A DNA stretch of 64,000 nt from CBDCGJ01 sp965238305 (GTDB lineage: Bacteria > Pseudomonadota > Alphaproteobacteria > GCA-2731375), in NCBI GenBank assembly GCA_965238305.1, contig CBDEHK010000001.1:2542001-2606000 (forward strand), read 5' to 3'. The notes beneath the pieces are model-generated. The model was given only the letters and a program-made list of their open reading frames with translations, was not told the origin of the DNA and searched no databases. The position numbers were made by a program, and so were the translations under genes. This document shows, in pieces, positions 35,480 to 43,317 of the stretch. The stretch's first letter is position 1; every line of letters starts with the position of its first letter.

Positions 35480-36651
35480 TGTCGATGTGCCTCCAACCAG
35501 TTCGCAACTTCGGCGCCGAGCAGATCGCGAACGCTTTCACTTCCGATTTCCGCCAGGCCTTCAGCGACAAAGGCTTCGATCAGCATGTGCCGGGCCCGGC
35601 GTTCGGGAATACCGCGGGAGCGTAAATAGAACAAACTGTCCTCACCCAATTCGCCAGCGGTCGCACCGTGGCTGCATTTGACATCGTCAGCGTGGATTTC
35701 CAGCTCCGGCTTGGTATTGACACTGGCGTCCTGCGACAATAACAGAGCGCGGGAAAGCTGCCGCCCCTCGACCCGTTGGGCGTCTGGGTGAATTTTGATC
35801 CGGCCGGCAAAGACGCCCTGGGCCTTATCGTCCAGCACGCCTTTATAAGTTTGTGTGCTACTGGTATCGGCTGCCATGTGATCGATATAGGTGGTGGTGT
35901 CGCCATGCTGATCTTCTGCCAGCAGGTAACCACCATCGACTTTGGCTTCGCCGCCGCTACCGGTCAGGGCGACGTGAATTTCATTGCGCGATAACTTCCC
36001 ACCCAGCGTTAGGGTGTAGTTGTTGAACTGAGCTTCTTTATCCAACTGCACGTCGACAGTGGAGATGTGATGCGCATCGGCGGATTCGTTCTGCAGACGG
36101 TAAAACCCAACTTCCGCGCCCGCGCCCAAGGTAAGTTTGGTCAAGGCGTTGGTGAAAGCACCAGCGCCATTGGAGATATGGCGCTGCAGGATCGTCGCTT
36201 TACTGTTGGCCCCGGCCAGGATCAAATTACGTGGATGACTGATGCTGTTCGAAAGGAAAGTGATATCGATCAAACCATCGACCGTGACGCCGTCGTCGAC
36301 GATCAAAACGTAACCGTCTTCCGTCATCGCCGTATTGAGGGCGGGGAAAGGCAGCACATTGACGCCGGTGGGCGCGAAATGCGCTTCGATAACGTCCGGC
36401 ATCTCCGCTACCGCTTCAGCGAAACGCAGCAGTTTCACGCCGTCGGGCAGATCGCCATTCGTATCGATTGTGATTGACGTCTCGCTACCGCCAGAAAAAT
36501 CCACATTTTTCAAACTGTTGAGGCCGGTATATTTCCAGGCTTCGACTTTTTGCGTCGGCACAGCAAATCCAGCCGCCGCGTGCTGGCGGGCGTCACTTAG
36601 CCAAGCTGGTTCCGCCGGCAAGGTGGGTATAGAAAGGGCGTGCGTCATCAT
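35476..36651 (-). CDS. sufD: Fe-S cluster assembly protein SufD
   Basis: 391 residues, the SufB-paralogous subunit of the SufBC2D scaffold. The C-terminal right-handed beta-helix core ends with the conserved DVKCSHGATAGELGEDSLFYLRSRGI, followed by the helical SufC-binding segment (RHMLIEAFVAEG). The N-terminal WKYTGL motif is typical. The ATG overlaps the sufC stop (TGATG) and the end overlaps sufS by 4 bp, so the operon is tightly coupled. Confidence 0.95.
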   Translation of the reverse strand: MMTHALSIPTLPAEPAWLSDARQHAAAGFAVPTQKVEAWKYTGLNSLKNVDFSGGSETSITIDTNGDLPDGVKLLRFAEAVAEMPDVIEAHFAPTGVNVLPFPALNTAMTEDGYVLIVDDGVTVDGLIDITFLSNSISHPRNLILAGANSKATILQRHISNGAGAFTNALTKLTLGAGAEVGFYRLQNESADAHHISTVDVQLDKEAQFNNYTLTLGGKLSRNEIHVALTGSGGEAKVDGGYLLAEDQHGDTTTYIDHMAADTSSTQTYKGVLDDKAQGVFAGRIKIHPDAQRVEGRQLSRALLLSQDASVNTKPELEIHADDVKCSHGATAGELGEDSLFYLRSRGIPERRARHMLIEAFVAEGLAEIGSESVRDLLGAEVANWLEAHRQ

Positions 36652-37406
36652 CAGGCTGCCGTTTTCTCAAATGCGGCATAACCCTTTTCTTCCAGCTCCA
36701 GCGCCAATTCTTTGCCGCCGGATTGCTGAATGCGGCCATGGGCCAGCACATGCACTTGGTCGGGGATAATATAATCCAACAAGCGTTGATAATGGGTGAT
36801 CACCAGCATCGAGCGGTCCGGTGACCGCATGGCGTTGACACCATCGGCCACGATTTTCAAGGCATCGATGTCCAAGCCGCTATCGGTCTCGTCCAAAACC
36901 GCGAAGCTGGGCTCCAAGATCGACATTTGCAGGGCTTCATTGCGCTTTTTCTCGCCACCGGAGAAGCCGACATTGACGCCACGTCGCAACATTTCTTCAT
37001 CGATGTTCAAATCTTTGGTTTTTGAGCGTACCAGTTTCAAGAATTGCATGGCATCCAGTGGGCTTTCATCTCGACCTTTGCGGGTCGCGTTCAAAGCTTC
37101 CTTGAGGAACTGCATGTTAGTCACGCCCGGCAGCTCGACCGGATATTGGAAAGCCAGGAAAAAACCAGCAGCGGCGCGTTCTTCAACTTTCAGGGCCAGC
37201 AAGTCTTGACCCTTGTAGCTGACTTCGCCCGCCGTCACGTCATAACCGTCACGGCCCGCCAGTGCATAAGAAAGCGTACTTTTGCCGGAGCCGTTCGGGC
37301 CCATGATCGCATGCACTTCACCGGCGGCAATCTTAAGGTCGATGCCTTTAAGGATTTCCGTGCCGTCAACCACAACGTGGAGATTTTTGATTTCTAACAT
37401 CGTCAT
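36651..37406 (-). CDS. sufC: Fe-S cluster assembly ATPase SufC
   Basis: 251 residues, ABC-type ATPase. Walker A GPNGSGKST (about 36-44), Q-loop FLAFQYPVELPGV, signature SGGEKKRNE (about 150-158), Walker B FAVLDETDSGLD and H-loop VITHYQR are all intact. It drives rearrangement of SufB-SufD. The start could be Met1 or Met3; both lie after a GAAAGAAAG run. It begins about 9 bp after sufB. Confidence 0.96.
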   Translation of the reverse strand: MTMLEIKNLHVVVDGTEILKGIDLKIAAGEVHAIMGPNGSGKSTLSYALAGRDGYDVTAGEVSYKGQDLLALKVEERAAAGFFLAFQYPVELPGVTNMQFLKEALNATRKGRDESPLDAMQFLKLVRSKTKDLNIDEEMLRRGVNVGFSGGEKKRNEALQMSILEPSFAVLDETDSGLDIDALKIVADGVNAMRSPDRSMLVITHYQRLLDYIIPDQVHVLAHGRIQQSGGKELALELEEKGYAAFEKTAA

Positions 37407-37415
37407 TCTTTCTTT

Positions 37416-38870
37416 CTAACCAACGCTGCCTTCAAGGGAGATGCCGATCAGCTTTTGCGCTTCGACGGCAAATTCCATGGGCAATTCTTTCATCACTTCG
37501 CGGCAGAAACCGTTGACGATCATCGATACCGCATCTTCTTCATTCAGGCCGCGCTGTCGGCAATAAAACAGTTGGTCTTCGCTGATCTTCGCTGTTGTTG
37601 CCTCATGTTCGACGGTCGCGGTGCGGTTCTTGCTTTCGATGTAAGGGACCGTGTGGGCGCCGCACTTATCGCCGATCAGTAAACTGTCGCATTGCGTATG
37701 ATTGCGGGCGTTCTGTGCTTTCGGCATCATCTTGACCAGGCCGCGATAAGTCTGTTGGCCATGACCGGCTGAAATTCCCTTAGAGATAATGGTCGATGAG
37801 GTGTTCTTGCCAATATGGATCATCTTGGTGCCGGTATCAGCCTGCTGGCGATGATTGCTGATCGCAACGGAATAAAACGCGCCCACCGAATTCTCACCGA
37901 TTAACAGACAAGACGGGTATTTCCAGGTAATGGCGCTGCCGGTTTCAACCTGCGTCCAGGAGACTTTGGAATTTTTACCGCGGCAAGCCGCCCGCTTGGT
38001 GACAAAATTGTAAATCCCGCCGACGCCGTTTTCATCACCTGGATACCAATTCTGCACTGTCGAATATTTAATCTCCGCATCGTCCAGGGCGACCAGCTCG
38101 ACCACCGCTGCATGCAGTTGATTTTCGTCCCGCATCGGCGCCGTGCAGCCTTCCAAATAGCTGACATAGCTGCCTTCGTCGGCGATGATCAGGGTTCGTT
38201 CGAACTGCCCGGTATTGGCCGCATTGATGCGGAAATAGGTCGAAAGCTCCATCGGGCAGCGTACCCCCTTGGGGATATAAACGAAGGAGCCGTCCGTGAA
38301 GACCGCGGTGTTCAATGTGGCGTAATAATTGTCTGATGCCGGCACCACGGAGCCGAGATATTTTTTCACCAATTCCGGATGATTTTTTACTGCCTCCGAA
38401 ATCGGGCAGAAAATGACCCCGACTTCTTCCAGCTTTTTCTTGAACGTCGTGGCGACAGAAACACTATCGAACACGGCATCGACGGCAACCCCAGCGAGGA
38501 TCTTCTGTTCGTGCAAGGGGATGCCAAGCTTTTTGTAGGTCTCCAGTAAATCCGGATCGACTTCGTCCAAACTTTTCGGGCCATCTTCCATCGATTTCGG
38601 CGCCGAATAATAATAGGCGTCTTGATAATCAATCGGCGGATATTTGACGGCGGCCCAAGTCGGCTCCTCCATCGTCAGCCAATGGGCATAAGCTTTCAAA
38701 CGCCACTCGAGCAGCCATTCCGGCTCCTCCTTCTTGGCGGAAATGAAGCGGATGATGTCTTCGTTCAGGCCTTTGGGCGCGGTATCCGTCTCAATATCGG
38801 TGACGAAGCCGTATTTATACTTATCGCCGGCTTGGCTTTCGACCTGATCTTGGGCTTCGTTCAGGCTCAT
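37416..38870 (-). CDS. sufB: Fe-S cluster assembly protein SufB
   Basis: 484 residues from the ATG at 38870. The open frame runs 55 codons further upstream, but those codons overlap the regulator gene; the ATG at 38870 forms an ATGA overlap with the regulator stop and has CAGGAG before it, giving normal SufB length. Conserved family blocks include VPASDNYYATLNTAVFTDGS, the Cys-containing YLEGCTAPMRDENQLHAAVVEL, and NHTQCDSLLIGDKCGAHTVP near the C-terminus. It is the central scaffold on which clusters are built with SufC and SufD. Confidence 0.96.
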   Translation of the reverse strand: MSLNEAQDQVESQAGDKYKYGFVTDIETDTAPKGLNEDIIRFISAKKEEPEWLLEWRLKAYAHWLTMEEPTWAAVKYPPIDYQDAYYYSAPKSMEDGPKSLDEVDPDLLETYKKLGIPLHEQKILAGVAVDAVFDSVSVATTFKKKLEEVGVIFCPISEAVKNHPELVKKYLGSVVPASDNYYATLNTAVFTDGSFVYIPKGVRCPMELSTYFRINAANTGQFERTLIIADEGSYVSYLEGCTAPMRDENQLHAAVVELVALDDAEIKYSTVQNWYPGDENGVGGIYNFVTKRAACRGKNSKVSWTQVETGSAITWKYPSCLLIGENSVGAFYSVAISNHRQQADTGTKMIHIGKNTSSTIISKGISAGHGQQTYRGLVKMMPKAQNARNHTQCDSLLIGDKCGAHTVPYIESKNRTATVEHEATTAKISEDQLFYCRQRGLNEEDAVSMIVNGFCREVMKELPMEFAVEAQKLIGISLEGSVG

Positions 38871-39343
38871 GAAGTGAGCTCCTGCTTTTGTTCGTTTGTT
38901 TCTTTGCCGGTCATCGCGGCAAGCCACGGCGGCACCGCCATTTCGGCCAAAGTGATGTCTTCCAAGGCACCACGAATAGCACCATTGACCCGGTCCCAGT
39001 TGCCGCGCATTGGGCAGACGCTTTCGACGCCGCAATTGGTGTCGGCGCCATCAACGCAGGAGGTCAACTCAATCGGCCCTTCCAAGGCTTCGATGATCTC
39101 GGTCACGGAAATATCCTCGGCTGGGCGGGCCAAGGAATAACCGCCATGGGCGCCGCGTTGCGAGGTGACGATGCCGGCATGGGCCAGTTGTTTCATCAAT
39201 TTCGCCACCGTCGGCTGATTGACGCCGGTATCGCACGCCAACTGCGCCACCGTCATCTGTTCGCCGTCAGGAATATTCGCCGCCAGCGCCATCTTCGACA
39301 GCGCCACCACGCCATAATCGGTCATGCGGTTCAATCTCAGCAT
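38867..39343 (-). CDS. Rrf2/IscR-type SUF operon regulator
   Basis: 158 residues. Winged helix N-terminus (LNRMTDYGVVALSKMA, TVAQLACDTGVNQPTVAKLMKQL, RGAHGGYSLARP) and a three-Cys cluster loop, Cys96, Cys104 and Cys110 (CVDGADTNCGVESVCPM), as in IscR, which binds a [2Fe-2S] cluster. It is the first gene of the suf operon and overlaps sufB by 4 bp. Palindromes resembling E. coli type 1 IscR sites flank its promoter, so it should repress the operon when clusters are plentiful. Confidence 0.93.
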   Translation of the reverse strand: MLRLNRMTDYGVVALSKMALAANIPDGEQMTVAQLACDTGVNQPTVAKLMKQLAHAGIVTSQRGAHGGYSLARPAEDISVTEIIEALEGPIELTSCVDGADTNCGVESVCPMRGNWDRVNGAIRGALEDITLAEMAVPPWLAAMTGKETNEQKQELTS

Positions 39344-39391
39344 CGGTATTTTCCTAATTTTCCGCAGAAATCAGCCGTTTTTCAAAAACAA

Positions 39392-39404
39392 GACTAATCT
39401 AGTC
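39392..39404 (-). promoter_or_regulatory. IscR-type palindromic operator of the suf operon
   Basis: Perfect inverted repeat GACTA-N3-TAGTC. It agrees with the core GACT-R-WWW-Y-AGTC of E. coli type 1 IscR sites except for one central base. It lies immediately downstream of the proposed -10 region, a repressing position. Confidence 0.65.
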
Positions 39405-39405
39405 C

Positions 39406-39437
39406 CGTATATGGGGTCGCGGCCGCATCCCTGTCAA
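39406..39437 (-). promoter_or_regulatory. Promoter of the suf operon
   Basis: On the minus strand a perfect -35 TTGACA (39432-39437) is followed 18-20 bp later by an AT-rich CATATACG (39406-39413) as a poor -10. A suboptimal -10 next to an operator suits a tightly repressed promoter. Confidence 0.5.
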
Positions 39438-39446
39438 GCGAAAAGG

Positions 39447-39459
39447 GACTAATTTGGTG
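39447..39459 (-). promoter_or_regulatory. Second, degenerate IscR-like site upstream of the suf promoter
   Basis: GACTAATTTGGTG on the plus strand shares the left half and spacing of the perfect site 55 bp away; the right half has decayed. It lies about 10 bp upstream of the -35 box. Confidence 0.4.
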
Positions 39460-39622
39460 CGGTATGGGGCGATATGTCGCGGGGGAGGAGGGTGAGGTGA
39501 AATATAAATCGAGATGAAGTTTGCGGTGGCAAACACAGATAATTATGTCACCGTCCTGTCCATGTTTGTGGAATAACTACGGCAAATTTTTGTTAGGAAG
39601 AAGCCGAGGTCGCCGCCGAGGG

Positions 39623-41236
39623 TCACATTGATACATACAGTCGCCATTCCCGCCGAAGCCGAATAATAGGTAGGAATAACCCCATCGCAAAAGCGAGATA
39701 GATAGCCAGGTAGATGATTTCAACCACTTGCCCGGCACCGACGGCCTTGCCATCAAGTGACCAGCTATAGGAAATTAGAGCGATTGCTGCGAAATATATT
39801 AATGCCGGAATGGCCAGGACTGAACCCCGACAGAAGTTGGCCGACGGCGAATGGCAAGGGTCAAGAAACAGAGGCTTTATTAGGGAAATCTGATAGACAA
39901 CCCGATCTTGCTCACGTGGGTACTTGCGTCGAAGCAAGTCATGATAGTTGCGTCTGAGCTCGACTAATTCCGTCAGGACGAGCCCGGCAATGATCAAGCC
40001 GACTGCCACAATAATTGGAAATATTTGAAGCGCTTCCGTCAATCCGACCGGCAGGGTGCCGAATGGGCTTTCGACATTGTCGATACGTTTAGTGATCGCA
40101 GATTTGGCCATCAAAATTTTGGCTTGTTGCTCGGATAGCCGATCAATGCCTTGCTGCACTTTTTCAATGTCGGTTTTGAGAACGCTAATATCTCTCTCAG
40201 TTCTAGCAGCCGTCGATTGTTCGCGCGCGATCCAGTGTGAGATCTCAATAATATCATCTTGGAAGTTGTAGCTGGCGCGCTGGAGCCGCTCGCGGTTCTC
40301 ATCTAGAATTTTCTTTGCAGCAACAAGTTTTTCACGTCTCTTGGAGTTTTCTTGCCTGAGGGCGTCAAGTCTTTTGATCTTGTTTTGTATGACGGTTTTG
40401 ATTGTTGCCGACAGGTCTTCAAGCTCCTGCCCGAACTGCTGGCCGACATTGCGCTTCTCCGGGGCCTCTTGCCAAAATCCAGGCTTATTTGCGAGGATAT
40501 CCTGGAAGGCCTCGAAAGTCGCATCCAACTTCGTCGCAAAATCATTTGACACACTGGGATCGATTTCTTTCATTGGCACGACGATCAACTTCCTTACAGC
40601 GTGGTCATGGACCGAAAGCATTTTCAAGACTTTGGCCTTAACTAAACAATTGAATTGAATTTTGTGATCGCCCTGGTCACAATCGACATTGATCCCCAAT
40701 TGTTCGACGTTTTGGCCATCAGAAATTGCGCGATAAGCTTTAACCAAGAATTGCTGAAGCTTTAGCACAAAGTCATCGACATTGAGCTCAGGCAGATATT
40801 GTACGGACGATAGAAATTCTTCGAAACCCTCGCGCTCTTTGTCGAGAATATTGAGTTTTTGCACATCACCGTTGATAGCTGATTGAGCCAGATCGATTTG
40901 CTTTTCCAGATCGCTATTCTTATTTTTGAGTTCTGCAAGGCTCTGTTCCTGCTCTGTACGGATAATGGCCAACTCGGAGAGCATCGGAGTTGCAAGTTCC
41001 TGATTTAGGGCAAGTGCCTTCATCGCTACGAGTTTGGCGGTTTGTTTGGCCTTGTTGGATTTGAGCTCGTCGCCGATCCGTATCTCGTCATTCTGCAAGC
41101 CTACCAGAGGGACTAGGATAAAGGCTAAAAAAGCCACTGCGAAGACAATAGTCGCCGTAAGTAATTGTGAAAAATGCTTTACGCGTTTGTCGTAGCGCTC
41201 CAGCAGATACTTTTGAAATGTCTCATCGAAGGTCAT
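39623..41236 (-). CDS. Orphan membrane protein with long periplasmic or cytoplasmic coiled coils
   Basis: 537 residues that I do not recognise. One transmembrane helix near the N-terminus (about 26-48, LLTATIVFAVAFLAFILVPL), a long coiled-coil-rich soluble part (about 55-390) with heptad-like runs such as LAELKNKNSDLEKQIDLA, then three more helices (about 405-428, 465-485 and 500-525) and a short Arg-rich tail. A Cys pair at about 186 and 196 (DCDQGDHKIQFNC) may form a disulphide. The layout recalls envelope-spanning or mechanosensing proteins, but nothing specific supports a function. It stands alone, transcribed toward the suf promoter. Confidence 0.75.
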   Translation of the reverse strand: MTFDETFQKYLLERYDKRVKHFSQLLTATIVFAVAFLAFILVPLVGLQNDEIRIGDELKSNKAKQTAKLVAMKALALNQELATPMLSELAIIRTEQEQSLAELKNKNSDLEKQIDLAQSAINGDVQKLNILDKEREGFEEFLSSVQYLPELNVDDFVLKLQQFLVKAYRAISDGQNVEQLGINVDCDQGDHKIQFNCLVKAKVLKMLSVHDHAVRKLIVVPMKEIDPSVSNDFATKLDATFEAFQDILANKPGFWQEAPEKRNVGQQFGQELEDLSATIKTVIQNKIKRLDALRQENSKRREKLVAAKKILDENRERLQRASYNFQDDIIEISHWIAREQSTAARTERDISVLKTDIEKVQQGIDRLSEQQAKILMAKSAITKRIDNVESPFGTLPVGLTEALQIFPIIVAVGLIIAGLVLTELVELRRNYHDLLRRKYPREQDRVVYQISLIKPLFLDPCHSPSANFCRGSVLAIPALIYFAAIALISYSWSLDGKAVGAGQVVEIIYLAIYLAFAMGLFLPIIRLRREWRLYVSM

Positions 41237-41522
41237 TAATCAGTTTCCCTCGGTGTCAACAAACCGGTGAATGAAAACTAACTATGTACAGTCTTAATAG
41301 GATTACCAATAATATAACACACTGTTAAGACGAAAAAAACTATTTAATTTCATCTAAACTGTAGCCATCGGTGGCGATGATAATTTCGACTAGGCCGACC
41401 AGATGGTTTTTTGCAGTAATCAATGCACACCCTTTGTCCTTCAGGAAATTGACAGAAAACATAAGGGAAAGTTGGGATCGGCAGAAAATTTGGGTAGTAA
41501 CCAATATCGTCTGCTTTTCAGC

Positions 41523-41659
41523 TGGCCGGACGCAGCTGCATGTGGCCCAAATGCGTCGCACGAACAAGCGACGCATTTGGGCCATAGCCGCGTGGTGCAG
41601 ACGCTGATCGACGCCGGTGCGCCTTTGGATCACATCAACAATCTGCATTGGACGGCCTT
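41523..41659 (+). pseudogene. Ankyrin-repeat gene fragment (partial duplicate of the gene at 42597)
   Basis: The segment starts with TGGCCGGACGCAGCTGCATG, nearly identical to 42791 onward in the intact ankyrin gene, then jumps about 175 bp and resumes as a close copy of 43011-43100 (encoding HLGHSRVVQTLIDAGAPLDH then INNLHWTA). After 41659 similarity stops. The part between the two blocks carries a palindrome absent from the intact copy. No start codon or ribosome site; clearly non-functional. Confidence 0.85.
41543..41584. repeat. Perfect 17-bp inverted repeat inside the ankyrin relic
   Basis: Arms 41543-41559 (TGGCCCAAATGCGTCGC) and 41568-41584 are exact reverse complements around an 8-base loop (ACGAACAA). 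The right arm corresponds to normal ankyrin coding sequence at about 43012; the left arm replaces sequence that in the intact copy reads differently, as expected from inverted templated copying. Confidence 0.9.
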
Positions 41660-41790
41660 CCAGTTGAGGGCGATGCCCGGGGAAGGATCAGGGATTTAGC
41701 ACATTGTTCCAGCCGCTGTGCCGCGAAACGGCCAAAACGTCATCGCGATTTTGCCATTTTGGAAGCGTTAGATAGAAATCTGCAACTCAA

Positions 41791-42354
41791 ATGGATCAAA
41801 TTGTGGATCGTTGGCAAATAACATTCTTACTTCTGCGGATACTGAAAGTGGTGTTGCTTTCGGTCGCTCTGCTGTTTGCATTTGGTGTGGTCGGTCTCGC
41901 CTATCTTTTCGGTTTTTTCAATCCCTGGGAGAGCCACAAAATACCGATACCAAGCAGAAACTACCTTGTGACGCTCGAGAGACGGGTATCACATCCGTTT
42001 TTGTATGAGTATGACCGACGACTCAAGATTTCTGACGAGTCTGGCAGAATTTTGAGCAGCTCAATAATCGGGAATTTTGGCGGCCGCCCCCGTATAGAAG
42101 TGTCTTGGCGCGGCCGAAACGACGGCGATGGACCTTTCGTAATGCTGTTTGACCGCGGTGGGACAACTTGGATCAATCTCGGGGCGGCTTGTCTTTGGAA
42201 CGACGATAAGCCCGATGAGCTTACAGATCCCTCCGACAGGTGCGAAGATCGAAGTCCGATTGATCCAAGGCTCTGGCGTCTTCTTGGTATCTATGTGGAT
42301 GAGGGTGGGGTCCTGAAATTCGAGCCGGCGCCAAATTCAGACTTCGTCCCCTGA
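41791..42354 (+). CDS. Hypothetical single-pass membrane protein
   Basis: 187 residues, not recognised. An amphipathic N-terminus leads into one strong transmembrane helix (about 17-42, LKVVLLSVALLFAFGVVGLAY), then a roughly 140-residue soluble domain rich in beta-type sequence, with Cys at about 133 and 150 and many Asp and Arg. N-in orientation would put this domain in the periplasm. It sits between the ankyrin relic and the intact ankyrin gene, so the group may have been duplicated or inserted together. Ribosome site is weak. Confidence 0.6.
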   Translation: MDQIVDRWQITFLLLRILKVVLLSVALLFAFGVVGLAYLFGFFNPWESHKIPIPSRNYLVTLERRVSHPFLYEYDRRLKISDESGRILSSSIIGNFGGRPRIEVSWRGRNDGDGPFVMLFDRGGTTWINLGAACLWNDDKPDELTDPSDRCEDRSPIDPRLWRLLGIYVDEGGVLKFEPAPNSDFVP

Positions 42355-42596
42355 TAATTCGTCCCTCGCCCTCCAAACGGTGCCGATCCTTCCTGCACGC
42401 TCGCCAGGTCGTTGGCGTCGTCGATGCGGTGGTGGCCTTCCTTGACGACGAGGGTGAGCGGATTGAAACACTGTGGCACCTTTGTCGTTTGTATAGCGAT
42501 CAAGACAAGTCAAAGGAAACAGGGCCATGGTGAATTGGCGAGTTTCGTCATAACATTGATGAGCTTCCTTAGAGCCATCGCGGAGAAGGGTTTCAC

Positions 42597-43277
42597 GTGA
42601 AACATTGTGTCAAGTTTGCGGCAATCTTCTTATTTTCCGCTTTCACGACAGCTGCCTTGGCGCAGGTGCCGCCGAGCAGTCGCGAAGCGGCGGCTTATGA
42701 CGGGCTGCATGCGGCGGCATGGGCCGGCGACGTCGGGCGCATCACGCAGCTTTTGGGCCAAGGGGCGGATGTCGAGGCGCGCGACAAAAATGGCCGGACG
42801 CCGCTGCATGTGGCGGCTTTTGCTTCGCACGAGGATGCCGCGCGGGCGCTGATTGCCGGTGGCAGCTATCCGACGGCGTTGGAGGATGATCGTTATGACA
42901 TCATTACTATAGCTGCTGTCGCCAATGATCTGGCGATGCTCAAACTCGCCATCGAACTGGGTGGTGATGTCAAAGCGGTGACCAGCCGTTACGATGGCAC
43001 GGCGCTGATCGCGGCGGCGCATTTGGGTCATCGCCACGTGGTGCAGATGCTGATCGACGCCGGTGCGCCATTGGATCACATCAACAATCTGCATTGGACG
43101 GCGTTGCTGGAAGCGGTGATCCTGGGCGACGGCGGCGACAACCATCAATCGATCGTCCGGATGTTACTAAATGCCGGGGCCGACAAATCAATTGGCGACG
43201 GGGAGGGACGGACTGCCCTCGATCACGCCAAAGCCCGTGGTTATGGCGAGTTGGTGGCGCTACTTAGCGGCAAATGA
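42597..43277 (+). CDS. Exported ankyrin-repeat protein
   Basis: 226 residues, GTG start at 42597. A Sec signal peptide (VKHCVKFAAIFLFSAFTTA then ALAQ) is followed by about five ankyrin repeats from residue 33: DGLHAAAWAGDVGRITQLL, NGRTPLHVAAFASHEDAARA, then less regular copies, and the final GRTALDHAKARGYGELVALL. Such small periplasmic ankyrin proteins are common; they bind protein partners and some protect against proteotoxic or oxidative damage. A broken partial copy lies 1 kb upstream. Confidence 0.85.
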   Translation: MKHCVKFAAIFLFSAFTTAALAQVPPSSREAAAYDGLHAAAWAGDVGRITQLLGQGADVEARDKNGRTPLHVAAFASHEDAARALIAGGSYPTALEDDRYDIITIAAVANDLAMLKLAIELGGDVKAVTSRYDGTALIAAAHLGHRHVVQMLIDAGAPLDHINNLHWTALLEAVILGDGGDNHQSIVRMLLNAGADKSIGDGEGRTALDHAKARGYGELVALLSGK

Positions 43278-43317
43278 ACAAGCTTCCGCTCCGCGCTGGT
43301 TCAAAACAATGTCCATT

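Larger units (their letters stand above)
41237..41790. other. Region without intact gene, holding an ankyrin relic
   Basis: 554 bp. The left part (41240-41360) is AT-rich and includes the promoter side of the orphan membrane protein. The middle holds a broken ankyrin-gene fragment (41523-41659) with a perfect inverted repeat. The remaining open frames are chance frames around the relic. Confidence 0.6.

Noticed and set aside
38871..39035. Upstream extension of the sufB frame
   Set aside because: It overlaps the regulator gene, and the added residues do not resemble SufB; the ATG at 38870 has the ribosome site.
42361..42596. Overlapping open frames on both strands between the hypothetical membrane gene and the ankyrin gene
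   Set aside because: None has a start with a ribosome site; the forward frame (ending in the SDQDKSKETGPW region) has no ATG. Could be a remnant, but nothing identifies it.
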